Below, piece by piece: positions 18,572 through 27,014 of a stretch of 42,399 bases of DNA (position 1 is its first letter; the number at the start of each line of letters is the position of its first letter). The translations under genes and the position numbers were made by a program. Location: assembly GCA_046710445.1 (NCBI GenBank), contig JBKEHD010000007.1, positions 1-42,399 of the forward strand, written 5' to 3'. Below the pieces are notes generated by a model that saw nothing but the letters and a program-made list of their open reading frames with translations, made no database searches and had not been told where the DNA came from. The stretch is from JBKEHD01 sp046710445 (GTDB lineage: Bacteria > Pseudomonadota > Alphaproteobacteria > Rickettsiales > Midichloriaceae).

Positions 18572-19261
18572 TTATCCAATTTTTATCAAATCATTAAACG
18601 CATGCCCCATATCTATTCTTCCTACATGCGCTTCTCCTGTCTTTTTATCAATTACTGCATAAAAATTATTTGGATTGAGATCATGATCCCCTAAAACGAT
18701 TGATGCAGCAAGGGCGTCATATAATTCTTTTTTATTAACTTTTATTTTTTTTTCTTTGCCATCAATTTCTATCTCAAATCCACCATCAATTGAAAGCTGG
18801 TTTTCTTCAGCTTTTCCCAATACTAACTTAGTTTTTTTCCTGTCTTTTGTTGGTTTACCATCTTTTTTTTCAACTAACTCACCAAGAGACATTCCAACAT
18901 ACTTAGCCTTCCCATCTTTATCATCATTCAAGTATCTAGAAGCTATCATAAATTCTTGTGCCTTGCCATCATGGACCAAAGATACCTCTGGAGCTAATTC
19001 TGGAGCCCCCTCCTTGTTTAAAAGTTTGGCAATAACTCTTGACGCTATATACTCACCTAAAATATCAGATTGATCTGGATCTATTCCAATCCATCTCCTG
19101 AACCTTTTTATATAATTAGATCTTTTTACTTGATATCTAGGAGCATCTTTGGCATCTGGAGTATCTGCCCCAGACACTGATAACGTCGCTTGGAAACTTG
19201 GTGCTTTCCCTAATGTTGCTTCACCAGTAGATTTAAACTCTTTTGCATCTACAACAGGCAT
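18572..19261 (-). CDS. PI3/4-kinase-like (HipA-like fold) protein, C-lobe apparently cut by a frameshift
   Basis: 229 residues from ATG 19261, chosen because AGAGGGG lies 5 nt upstream; an ATG at 19291 lacks such a site. Residues 191-199 read GDHDLNPNN and 214-222 read GRIDMGHAF. These match the order and spacing of the catalytic loop (GDRHxxN) and metal-binding loop (xIDFGH) of phosphatidylinositol 3/4-kinases and HipA-like kinases. Upstream, a helix (YIASRVIAKLLN) and MIASRYL strand suit the N-lobe and hinge. The protein ends just after the metal loop, where a kinase needs more helices; those appear to be in the next ORF in another frame. Candidate host-directed kinase; substrate unknown. 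Confidence 0.65.
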   Translation of the reverse strand: MPVVDAKEFKSTGEATLGKAPSFQATLSVSGADTPDAKDAPRYQVKRSNYIKRFRRWIGIDPDQSDILGEYIASRVIAKLLNKEGAPELAPEVSLVHDGKAQEFMIASRYLNDDKDGKAKYVGMSLGELVEKKDGKPTKDRKKTKLVLGKAEENQLSIDGGFEIEIDGKEKKIKVNKKELYDALAASIVLGDHDLNPNNFYAVIDKKTGEAHVGRIDMGHAFNDLIKIG

Positions 19262-19308
19262 AAAATCCCCTCTTATTCTCTTATCCTTCAAATAAAAGTG
19301 TATACCAA

Positions 19309-21408
19309 TTATTTCTTAATAACACTCTCTTTAGCATTATTTTTTTCATTCATAACACCATCTGACCATTTTTTAGTACGCTCCGAGCCATTTTGAGATC
19401 TATCACCATCAGATTTATCATTATCAGTACGCGGTGATTTTCCATCATCGCTATGCGACAACTTTTTAGCATTATTCTTATCATCTACACCTCTAGGAGA
19501 GTCATATAACTCTTCACCATTTATTAAACGTCTAATGTTTTCATAATTTTGATCAGATTGTATTTTTTGCGCAATCAGTATATATTTATCCTGCAAACCT
19601 TCATTAACATTTTCTCCTAAAATGTTAGCTCCCTTGTACACTAAAAACTCTGCAGTAATTTCCTTATTATCTTTCAACGCGTAATATAATGCAGTGTTCC
19701 CACCTATATCTTTTTCATTCACGTCCTTACCACATTTATCTATTAAATATTCTACTACGCCACAAGAATCAGATCTCGCAGCATTATGCAATGTTAACTC
19801 ATCTGCAGTATTTTTCCCTTCATACTCTTTTCCAAAAACACTATTATACAAGCCATTTAAATAATATATTAATGTCTGAAAAAACCCTTGATCTTTCGAC
19901 AAATTTTCAATGTTTTCTAAAAATTCTTCTCTCTGATCTTCAGTAAATTTTTTAAGAAAAATCTCAGATGGGTTTAAATCTTTACCATCAATGTCTTTTA
20001 AAATTTGTGCAAACCCTGAAAGTTTTTCTTTTATAGTATGATCAATTAACTTATCACTTATTTGCTGTAACTCATCAGCTTTAAAATTCCCGTCAATAGC
20101 TTCAAACATATTTTGATTCTTATCATATATCTTCAAAAACTTCACTGTATTGGAGTCTATATTTGTACCATCTTTTATTTCTCTTAACTCTTTATCAATA
20201 TAATCAATAAAACCTTTATGCTTTACATCCTCGACTCTAATATTCATCCCATTATTATATTTAGGAATAGTATTGCTTTTATACAATTCTTTCATTGCAT
20301 ATTCAGTAACAATATAAGAATTGTTATCACCTAGAGTATTTACAACATATACATCTCTCTCATCACCGATATCAATTTTTTTGAATATAACTTCTTTACC
20401 TTCATCCTTTTTTCTATCAGAATCTATATCTTTTTTCGCTTGTATTATTTTATTCTCTACATTACTTTTATCCTTAATACCAAACCCTTCACATAAATCA
20501 CTTATGTAATCCTTAGAATTACCTTTTATTTGATCTTTTCCTTCACTAACATAGCGAGCAAACCTTCCTACATAGCGACCAAGACCTTCTGTATACACCA
20601 CTTCATTCTCAACTTTCACATAATATTTTGGCCCACCAAATGCAGAATGTCTATCTGCTCCACCACTCATAGAATGGCCTCCAGTCATAGGGGCTGATCC
20701 CTCAAGACCAAATCCTATTGCAGAACGAGTTTTCGTGCTATCTGTATTGATGTATAAATGACCAACCGTTCCATCATTAATATTTTTCTTTTCACCATCT
20801 TGTTGGACAAAATCAACTCCATAATGTGTGCTATTACCAATCACATAATCTTTCGTCCCAGTAATAGCAGATTCTGTAGGCGTTAGCTTTTTTTCTATTA
20901 TTTTCCCATCCTCAGTTTCTGCAATACCATGAGTTGCAGCAAAACGCGGATACACCGCTTCTTTATAGGGGTTTTTCCATATGTTAGTAAATTCAAATGA
21001 TTTGAAAGCCTCAATGATAGATTGAAGCTTTGAGACGTATACAGTATTACTCGTATCACCATTAGAAATTATATCTAATATTTTTTCATTATACTCTTGT
21101 GGCAAGTCAAAATATACTCTTCCACTATGCCCTCCCAATATATTTTCTGCTGTAATATCAATTTTTCCAATAGATGAAGTTGATTTAAGTAACTCACCAT
21201 CTTTAAGTTCAATTCCATCAAATGTTGCGTCACATTCCTTTATAGCCTCCCTTACAATATCCTTGATTCTACCAAGAGCTAACGCCTGTCGTCTTAACTT
21301 ATCATCAATTTCTGTATTATATTTTAGGGATGTTGCATAATCCCACATATCTTTATCTTTTTTAGAATCATACTGCAAACCTACGGCATCTTTTGAATCT
21401 TTAACCAT
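19309..21408 (-). CDS. ankyrin-repeat protein, candidate effector
   Basis: 699 residues, start supported by AGGG 4 nt before the ATG. There is no signal peptide. Residues ~570-640 hold two ankyrin repeats (TLHNAARSDSCGVVEYLIDK, then GNTALYYALKDNKEITAEFL). The first ~560 residues are of unknown type, with a Gly/Ser/Met-rich segment around 230-260 (GGHSMSGGADRHSAFGG) and helical, charged stretches. The C-terminus is a polar Lys/Asp/Ser tail likely to be disordered. Ankyrin proteins in Rickettsiales are frequent type IV effectors that bind host proteins. First gene of an operon with the kinase-like and coiled-coil ORFs (gaps 47 nt to the chosen start and 20 nt). Confidence 0.8.
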   Translation of the reverse strand: MVKDSKDAVGLQYDSKKDKDMWDYATSLKYNTEIDDKLRRQALALGRIKDIVREAIKECDATFDGIELKDGELLKSTSSIGKIDITAENILGGHSGRVYFDLPQEYNEKILDIISNGDTSNTVYVSKLQSIIEAFKSFEFTNIWKNPYKEAVYPRFAATHGIAETEDGKIIEKKLTPTESAITGTKDYVIGNSTHYGVDFVQQDGEKKNINDGTVGHLYINTDSTKTRSAIGFGLEGSAPMTGGHSMSGGADRHSAFGGPKYYVKVENEVVYTEGLGRYVGRFARYVSEGKDQIKGNSKDYISDLCEGFGIKDKSNVENKIIQAKKDIDSDRKKDEGKEVIFKKIDIGDERDVYVVNTLGDNNSYIVTEYAMKELYKSNTIPKYNNGMNIRVEDVKHKGFIDYIDKELREIKDGTNIDSNTVKFLKIYDKNQNMFEAIDGNFKADELQQISDKLIDHTIKEKLSGFAQILKDIDGKDLNPSEIFLKKFTEDQREEFLENIENLSKDQGFFQTLIYYLNGLYNSVFGKEYEGKNTADELTLHNAARSDSCGVVEYLIDKCGKDVNEKDIGGNTALYYALKDNKEITAEFLVYKGANILGENVNEGLQDKYILIAQKIQSDQNYENIRRLINGEELYDSPRGVDDKNNAKKLSHSDDGKSPRTDNDKSDGDRSQNGSERTKKWSDGVMNEKNNAKESVIKK

Positions 21409-21435
21409 GAAACCCTACCACTGAATTAGGATGTG

Positions 21436-21463
21436 ATATTAACAGAACCTCTAGAAAAATCAA
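21436..21463 (-). promoter_or_regulatory. putative promoter of the ankyrin operon
   Basis: On the minus strand: -35 TTGATT (21458-21463), 16-nt spacer, -10 TAATAT (21436-21441), about 28 nt before the ATG at 21408. A second TTGACT lies slightly upstream. Reasonable match to sigma70. Confidence 0.5.
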
Positions 21464-21512
21464 CCAAAAGTCAAAAACTTTTGTGCAACATATAAGATTT
21501 GAAAATTGATTG

Positions 21513-21600
21513 TGGTGCGGTCGAAAAGACTCGAACTTTCAATCCCATAAATGGGACAACGACCTCAACGTTGCGTGTCTACCAATTCCACCACGACCGC
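21513..21600 (-). tRNA. tRNA-Leu (anticodon GAG)
   Basis: 88 nt with CCA encoded. Acceptor arms GCGGTCG (21594-21600, read on minus) and CGACCGC pair fully, discriminator A and CCA follow (21513-21516). The anticodon stem CAACG/CGTTG encloses the loop TTGAGGT, giving anticodon GAG (Leu, CUY codons). A long variable arm (TCCCA...TGGGA) marks it as class II, as expected for leucine, and the T loop is TTCGAGT. It starts 8 nt after the stop of the thioredoxin-like gene, so it may be processed from the ctpA-thioredoxin transcript. Confidence 0.97.
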
Positions 21601-21608
21601 ACATAAAA

Positions 21609-22034
21609 TTACTCTTTGTTCAATGCTGTAGCTATGTTATTTTCATCAAAAATAACATGGTATGGTATTGAATCATCGTACTCTATATTACACATATTGA
21701 AAAATTCTCCAATAAGATTTTTCTCTTTAAAAAAATAAATATTTTTATTGTACTTTTTATTTTCCTCAGCAAAGAGATTTAAATCATTAATATGAAAATC
21801 TAATGATATTATATATGTTATGTAATCTTTATCATCATCCTTTTTTAATAATTCTTTTAAAGATTCATTGCATTCATAACACCATGATGTAAAAAAATAT
21901 AAATACTTTTTTTTGCCTGTATTAGATTTAATCTCATCACACATTTCTTTATGGTTCATAGACTTAATCTCTACAGCATGAGAGGTGCTAATAATAAAAC
22001 AAAAAGCTAATACAAGAAGAGCTATCTTTTTCAT
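21609..22034 (-). CDS. exported thioredoxin-like protein
   Basis: 141 residues. The signal peptide ends SHA at residue 20. The mature part has YLYFFTSWCYECNESLKELL with a CxxC at Cys 52/Cys 55 in the position of a thioredoxin active site. The usual cis-proline region may be SIPYHVIFD near residue 125. This points to a periplasmic thiol-disulfide protein of the TlpA/DsbE kind, though it is short and divergent; two further cysteines (32 and 114) may form a structural bond. The start codon overlaps the ctpA stop by 4 nt (ATGA), so the two are translationally coupled. Confidence 0.75.
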   Translation of the reverse strand: MKKIALLVLAFCFIISTSHAVEIKSMNHKEMCDEIKSNTGKKKYLYFFTSWCYECNESLKELLKKDDDKDYITYIISLDFHINDLNLFAEENKKYNKNIYFFKEKNLIGEFFNMCNIEYDDSIPYHVIFDENNIATALNKE

Positions 22035-23224
22035 TTTTCCATATTATGTTGATAAAAACCTATTCCCTTTAGTAAATCAATAGCCCTTTGAAGTACATAA
22101 TCTTGCAAACGAAGATCTTTAATAGTTTTATCATTAATGTTTTCCTGATTACTAATATGTTTTTTCACCTCAATATCAGGAATTATACAATCTTCCTGTA
22201 TAGATCTTCCAGAAGGAGTGTAAAATTTTGCTACAGTAATTTTTATTGCAGAACCATTCACAAACGGGATTATGTTTTGAATCAACCCTTTGCAATACGA
22301 CTTTTCTCCCATAACTAAGGCCCTATGATTATCTTGTAAAGCACCAGCAACTATCTCAGAAGCTGAAGCTGAACCATTATTGATCAATATAACCATCGGA
22401 ACTCCTTTTGCAATTTCATTATTTGAAGCCTCATAAATCATTTCTTCAGAATCATTTTTCGTTTTTAACGTAACTATATTTCCAGATGATAAAAATAATT
22501 GTGAAACTTCAACAGCTTGATCCAACATACCACCCGGGTTATCTCTTAAGTCTAAAATTATACCCTTAACAATTTTGTGATTATTGAACATCTTCAATAA
22601 TTCTGCCTTCAAAATATTACTAGTTTTATCATTAAAACTTCCTATCTTTATATAAATCATCATATCTTGATGAAAAAATAAGATTTTTGTAGGAATAACT
22701 TTAATAGATTCTCTTATCACTTTATAATCTTGTAATTCTCCAGATTCTTTATAAACTTTTAATCTTACAGATGCACCTAATTCCCCTTTTAATCTATCAA
22801 CTGATTGAGTGTAACTTAACCCCCCTACCGTCTCATCATCTATAGCAACTATTATATCACCAGTACGAATTCCAGCTTTATATGCTGGTAAATTTTTATA
22901 CGCAGATACAATCTTTAACAATCCCTGCTCATCCTTTACTTCAACACCTATTCCACCAAACTCCCCTTTAGTGGCAATTTTCATGTCATCATACTCTTCT
23001 TTGTTTAAAAATGCAGAGTATGGATCTAAAGATGTTAACATTCCATTTATAGCATTTTCAATCAATCTTTTATTTTCAACCTGCTCGATATATTGATTTT
23101 CTATAATTCCCAACGCATCTTCAAAAACTTTCAAATCTTTGTATTTTTGATCTCCCAACAAAATAGAGTTGCAAAATAGAAAAAAAGAAAACAAAGAGAT
23201 TTTTATGACTATTCTTAAAATCAT
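22031..23224 (-). CDS. ctpA: carboxy-terminal processing protease (S41 family)
   Basis: 397 residues. A short signal/anchor segment is followed by the N-terminal helical domain, a PDZ domain (about 75-160, with GGIGVEVKDEQGLLKIVSAY) and the S41 protease domain. The catalytic Ser is S287 in NNGSASASEI and the Lys is K312, 25 residues on as in Prc. The motif before that Lys is SYCKG rather than the usual TFGKG, so a Gly next to the catalytic Lys is Cys. It is expected to trim C-termini of periplasmic proteins. It heads an operon with the thioredoxin-like gene; an extended -10 promoter lies upstream. Confidence 0.94.
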   Translation of the reverse strand: MILRIVIKISLFSFFLFCNSILLGDQKYKDLKVFEDALGIIENQYIEQVENKRLIENAINGMLTSLDPYSAFLNKEEYDDMKIATKGEFGGIGVEVKDEQGLLKIVSAYKNLPAYKAGIRTGDIIVAIDDETVGGLSYTQSVDRLKGELGASVRLKVYKESGELQDYKVIRESIKVIPTKILFFHQDMMIYIKIGSFNDKTSNILKAELLKMFNNHKIVKGIILDLRDNPGGMLDQAVEVSQLFLSSGNIVTLKTKNDSEEMIYEASNNEIAKGVPMVILINNGSASASEIVAGALQDNHRALVMGEKSYCKGLIQNIIPFVNGSAIKITVAKFYTPSGRSIQEDCIIPDIEVKKHISNQENINDKTIKDLRLQDYVLQRAIDLLKGIGFYQHNMEK

Positions 23225-23259
23225 ATAGTTAAAATTTGTGTTTACTTTAGAAAGGCAAA

Positions 23260-23268
23260 ATTATACCA
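23260..23268 (-). promoter_or_regulatory. extended -10 promoter of ctpA
   Basis: On the minus strand TGGTATAAT, a perfect -10 with the upstream TGn extension, about 36 nt before the ctpA ATG. No good -35 is present, as is usual for extended -10 promoters. The 72-bp gap also has to serve rnhA in the other direction. Confidence 0.6.
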
Positions 23269-23296
23269 TAATTCTCAAAAATTCGTTATATATTTT

Positions 23297-23716
23297 ATGA
23301 TTATTTTTTGTGATGGCTCTTGTCTAGGAAATCCTGGTGCAGGAGGGTGGGCTGCAATATATATAAAAAATGAAACAATAATAAAACAAATTTCTGGATA
23401 TCAAAAAGATACAACAAACAATAGAATGGAGTTAACCGCCGCTATTGAAGCTTTTAAAAATTTATCAAAAGAAGTGAAAAGTTTAGATATATATACAGAC
23501 AGCACCTACGTAAAAAATGGGATAACAGATTGGATTAATTCTTGGAAAGTTACTGACTGGAAAAAAGGTAAAGTAAAAAATATACAGTTATGGAAAGAAT
23601 TGGATATATTAAATTCAAAATTAGAGGTAAGGTGGCATTGGGTTAAAGCCCATAATGGAAATAAATACAACGAAATAGTAGATACATTAGCCAGAAATGC
23701 AGCAGAAAATAAATAA
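23297..23716 (+). CDS. rnhA: ribonuclease HI
   Basis: 139 residues. RNase HI removes RNA from RNA-DNA hybrids. The four catalytic acids are present: D6 (FCDGSCLGNPG), E45 (NNRMELTAAI), D68 (YTDSTYVKNGI) and D129 (VDTLARNAA). The basic handle region (SWKVTDWKKGKVKN) and WHWVKAHNG are retained. The 3' end overlaps rlmB by 20 nt in another frame, so both genes form one transcription unit. The divergent promoter region to ctpA is only 72 bp. Confidence 0.97.
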   Translation: MIIFCDGSCLGNPGAGGWAAIYIKNETIIKQISGYQKDTTNNRMELTAAIEAFKNLSKEVKSLDIYTDSTYVKNGITDWINSWKVTDWKKGKVKNIQLWKELDILNSKLEVRWHWVKAHNGNKYNEIVDTLARNAAENK

Positions 23717-24473
23717 AAATCATAAAAGTAAAAGTTTGAATACTAATAATTACTGGTTATATGGAAAACACCCAGTGATTTCTGCTATCAATAATCCAAA
23801 AAGAAAAATATTAAGATTAATTAGTACGAGTAAAAGTGCACAATCTATAGAAGACTATAAAGATCTATTAAGAAGAAAAGACGTAAGAATTGAAACATTT
23901 GATACTTCTGATATAAATAAAATTGTTGAAACAGAAGAAGGCGTGCATCAAGGAATTGCAGTGCAGGTAATGAAGCTTAGCCAATTATCAATTCCCGAAT
24001 TACTTTTACGAACAAAAGACAAAAAAAGTATTTTGATCTTTTTAGATCAAGTTACTGACCCTCAAAATATTGGTGCAATAATAAGAAACGCAGCAGCTTT
24101 TGGAGCAGATGCCGTAATTACCACCAAAGATAATGCCCCATCTGAAAATGCATCTATCATAAAAGCTTCATCTGGAACTTTTGAAAATGTACCATATATT
24201 CAAGTTACAAATATTACCAGAACGCTTAAAGAAATAAAATTGCACGAGTATTGGGTAGCTGCCATCACCCAAAATGGAGAAAATAATTTAGCAAAAATGG
24301 AACAATCATTTGATAAATTAGGCCTAATTTTTGGATCTGAAGGCTTTGGTATCAGAAACATAAATCTGGATCAAGCTGATTTAAAAATTAAAATTAAAAT
24401 TTCAAACTCTCTAGAAAGCCTGAATGTATCAAATACTACAGCCATTGCTTTATATCAACTTTCGTCAAATTAA
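23697..24473 (+). CDS. rlmB: SpoU/TrmH family rRNA 2'-O-methyltransferase (RlmB-like)
   Basis: 258 residues. It has an N-terminal RNA-binding substrate domain (NYWLYGKHPVISAINN) and a C-terminal SPOUT domain with the three conserved motifs: motif 1 around DQVTDPQNIGAIIRNAAAFG, motif 2 LIFGSEGFGIR, and motif 3 SLNVSNTTAIALYQL. This arrangement matches RlmB, which methylates G2251 of 23S rRNA, although another RNA target in the SpoU family is possible. The start overlaps the end of rnhA by 20 nt with no clear ribosome site, consistent with coupled translation. Confidence 0.92.
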   Translation: MQQKINKNHKSKSLNTNNYWLYGKHPVISAINNPKRKILRLISTSKSAQSIEDYKDLLRRKDVRIETFDTSDINKIVETEEGVHQGIAVQVMKLSQLSIPELLLRTKDKKSILIFLDQVTDPQNIGAIIRNAAAFGADAVITTKDNAPSENASIIKASSGTFENVPYIQVTNITRTLKEIKLHEYWVAAITQNGENNLAKMEQSFDKLGLIFGSEGFGIRNINLDQADLKIKIKISNSLESLNVSNTTAIALYQLSSN

Positions 24474-24556
24474 AATTTTATACAACCATAGGTTTACTTT
24501 TATATTTTTGTACAATACCATAAATATTGTTAAAACTAACTTTATAGGAGAAACAT

Positions 24557-26257
24557 ATGGTATTCCCCATAGAAATAAAAAACAATACAATTATAGCATC
24601 CAACGATAATGTGTACATCAGTATAAAAGGAACTGATCATGCAACTAGCAAACAATGCTTTGTAAAATTAGATACAGGAGCAGCTTCTATATGCGAAGCT
24701 CCAACTGCAACTACAGACTCAGCATTATACTCATATAAACTTTCATCTTTACCAATGAATGCCTCAAGGAATCCTGAAATAAGCCTTAGTGAAGTAGACT
24801 CAGGTAGAATCTATTTTTCTATAAATAATCCTGTAAATTTTGTGATAGATGCATCAAATCCAGGAAATATATCTGTAGTTGATCCAGATGGTTTCAAAAC
24901 AAGAGATCCTTATTATTATACATTATATGATAAAGTAGAATTTACATATAATGCAGACGGTACTTGGATAAACCCAACAGCTGTAGATTTTTTCTCTATT
25001 CCAATAAAATTAGAACAACCTACATCAATATCTGGATATACTAAATCTGGTTTTTCTACAGCTAGATCAAGTATCTTATCACCCATAAAAGCAGCTTTTG
25101 ATGCTGCAGATTCATCTACTGCATGGAATAAGTTATTTTTAAAATTTGGAGATACAAGTACAGACTTAAGACTAATGTCTCCAGGAAAAGCGATGAATAC
25201 AAATTCAGGACAACCCGACCCTTTTCCAAACGATTATCTAAATAATTCTACTTATGGATTAAAATACATAGATAGTGTATGGACATATTATCTTACAAAC
25301 ACAATACAAATAGATTGCTCTGAACTTTCAAATGATGATAAATTTTTACCAAAACTTAAAAACGGATATACCTTTACAGGAAAAGTTGTAGAAAATAATT
25401 TTGTATTTTCAAATCCAGGAAACGAAAAAACAGAAACTATTGCAAAACCAGATTCCATATCTTTTTACGCTGGTGCAGTAGGCAGCTTTAATTTTGACAA
25501 CCATACAGTCGGTGTAGTTATTGTAAAATTTCTCACATCCGCATTTGATGTTGGACTTTTACCAGTAGCTGATGGTGTACTTTTAAATTCAACTTATTTT
25601 GAATCAAAAAAAGCAGATTATTACCAAAATAATTCACTATTACCTGCCCCAGGATATACACAAGGTCCATGGTATGATTTATATTCCAAATCACTTCATG
25701 GATTCCTAGGAGAACATATATATACATTTGCATATGATGATGCTCTAAAACAAGATGGTACATTACAAGATCCTAATGCAGGTAAAGTTACAATTACATT
25801 AGGAGATATGAGTGGTACAAGCATTCTAAACCCTTTAGCTGATACATCAACGTATACTGTAAATATCATATTGGGAAAGAATGATAGCGATTCGTATTAT
25901 CAATTGTTTTATAACGGAGCACAAATAAAACCAAGTATAGGAAAAATCATAGGAGGAAAAACTTTACATTATGCTTCAGTACCAATCAAAGTGAAGTTTA
26001 ACGGAATAGATCAAGATATTTATCTCAAATATCCTATGGTTACACCATATACTCAAAAAACAGATGATATAGTAATCACAAAAATTAGTGATACAGATTA
26101 TAATCTTATTTTTCCTGGACCCCCTGCTGGATATACAAATCCAGTAAAATTAGCTGAATTCACTCAAACATATGATCAATATATAACTTCAGCACCTGGG
26201 GAACCAGTTTCTCTGGAAGAACACGTAAATTTTGTGAAAGATTTACTTGATTTATAA
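24557..26257 (+). CDS. glycoside hydrolase family 64 (beta-1,3-glucanase) homologue with extra C-terminal domain
   Basis: 566 residues; start supported by TAGGAGAAAC before the ATG. Residues ~3-420 follow the laminaripentaose-producing beta-1,3-glucanase fold: N-terminal thaumatin-like strands, GRIYFS, then VEFTYNADGTWINPTAVDFF. In that stretch E128 and D144 lie 16 residues apart, as do the catalytic Glu154 and Asp170 of the Streptomyces matensis enzyme. Further family marks are DYLN...YIDSVW (237-242), KPDSISFYAGAV and HIYTFAYDD (to 395). The last ~150 residues are an extra beta-rich domain I do not recognise. There is no signal peptide. The gene is followed 21 nt later by an outer-membrane barrel gene. 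Substrate would be a beta-1,3-glucan; horizontal gain is likely. Confidence 0.87.
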   Translation: MVFPIEIKNNTIIASNDNVYISIKGTDHATSKQCFVKLDTGAASICEAPTATTDSALYSYKLSSLPMNASRNPEISLSEVDSGRIYFSINNPVNFVIDASNPGNISVVDPDGFKTRDPYYYTLYDKVEFTYNADGTWINPTAVDFFSIPIKLEQPTSISGYTKSGFSTARSSILSPIKAAFDAADSSTAWNKLFLKFGDTSTDLRLMSPGKAMNTNSGQPDPFPNDYLNNSTYGLKYIDSVWTYYLTNTIQIDCSELSNDDKFLPKLKNGYTFTGKVVENNFVFSNPGNEKTETIAKPDSISFYAGAVGSFNFDNHTVGVVIVKFLTSAFDVGLLPVADGVLLNSTYFESKKADYYQNNSLLPAPGYTQGPWYDLYSKSLHGFLGEHIYTFAYDDALKQDGTLQDPNAGKVTITLGDMSGTSILNPLADTSTYTVNIILGKNDSDSYYQLFYNGAQIKPSIGKIIGGKTLHYASVPIKVKFNGIDQDIYLKYPMVTPYTQKTDDIVITKISDTDYNLIFPGPPAGYTNPVKLAEFTQTYDQYITSAPGEPVSLEEHVNFVKDLLDL

Positions 26258-26278
26258 ACAGTTTAAATAGGGGAAATT

Positions 26279-27001
26279 ATGAAAAAATTATTACTAACGA
26301 CATGCTGCACAATGTTAGCAATAACAACATGTATATCACAACAAAAACATCATAATAAAAACACATTCAAAAAATTGGATAAATTTTATGTACAAGGTAA
26401 TATAGGAGGATATCTTCCTGGACATAAAATTGATAACCAATACAGTAGTGGTGCACATAAAGTAAAAAAGGGAATGATAGGCAGCTTTTTTATAGGAAAA
26501 AAAATCAATGATAATTTCAGGATAGATTTTCAATACCTAAAGCCAGCCAATTTAAAAATTAATGACAGCGTTAGAAATAAAAGTGATACTGCGACTGTTA
26601 CTTTTAAGCAAAAGATCAAAGTTGATAATTTTTTCTTAAACGCTTATTACGACTTTACAAAACATCCGAAAATCAATCCGTATATAGGTGCCGGCATAGG
26701 ATATTCAAAAGTTAAGCCAGGAATATATAGAGTTTCTGATCCCACATATAAATTTGAATATAAGGCAAAAAAATCTAACAATTTTGCATTCAATGCTAAG
26801 TTAGGTGCAATATACAAATTAACTGATAAGATTTCTCTTGATACGCATTACAGTTATGTAAATGCTGGAAAAGGGGATAAATTTACATCAGTTTCGCAGT
26901 ACATCGACAACATTTTTCAAAAGACAGATATATTAAAAGATAGTAAAAAATCAAAAATTGATTTTCATGCCATTATGGTAGGTATCAGATATAATTTCTA
27001 A
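26279..27001 (+). CDS. outer-membrane beta-barrel protein (OMP_b-brl/Opa-like)
   Basis: 240 residues, start with GGGGAAATT before ATG. A signal peptide with a Cys/Thr-rich core precedes residue ~21. The mature part alternates polar and hydrophobic residues in strand pattern, contains NPYIGAGIGYSKVK, a hallmark of small eight-stranded surface barrels, and ends MVGIRYNF with the C-terminal Phe recognised by the BAM complex. The family includes surface antigens of Rickettsiales. It follows the GH64 gene by 21 nt and shares its terminator, so the pair forms one operon; whether the barrel helps display or export the enzyme is unknown. Confidence 0.88.
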   Translation: MKKLLLTTCCTMLAITTCISQQKHHNKNTFKKLDKFYVQGNIGGYLPGHKIDNQYSSGAHKVKKGMIGSFFIGKKINDNFRIDFQYLKPANLKINDSVRNKSDTATVTFKQKIKVDNFFLNAYYDFTKHPKINPYIGAGIGYSKVKPGIYRVSDPTYKFEYKAKKSNNFAFNAKLGAIYKLTDKISLDTHYSYVNAGKGDKFTSVSQYIDNIFQKTDILKDSKKSKIDFHAIMVGIRYNF

Positions 27002-27014
27002 TCCTATATTTTTT

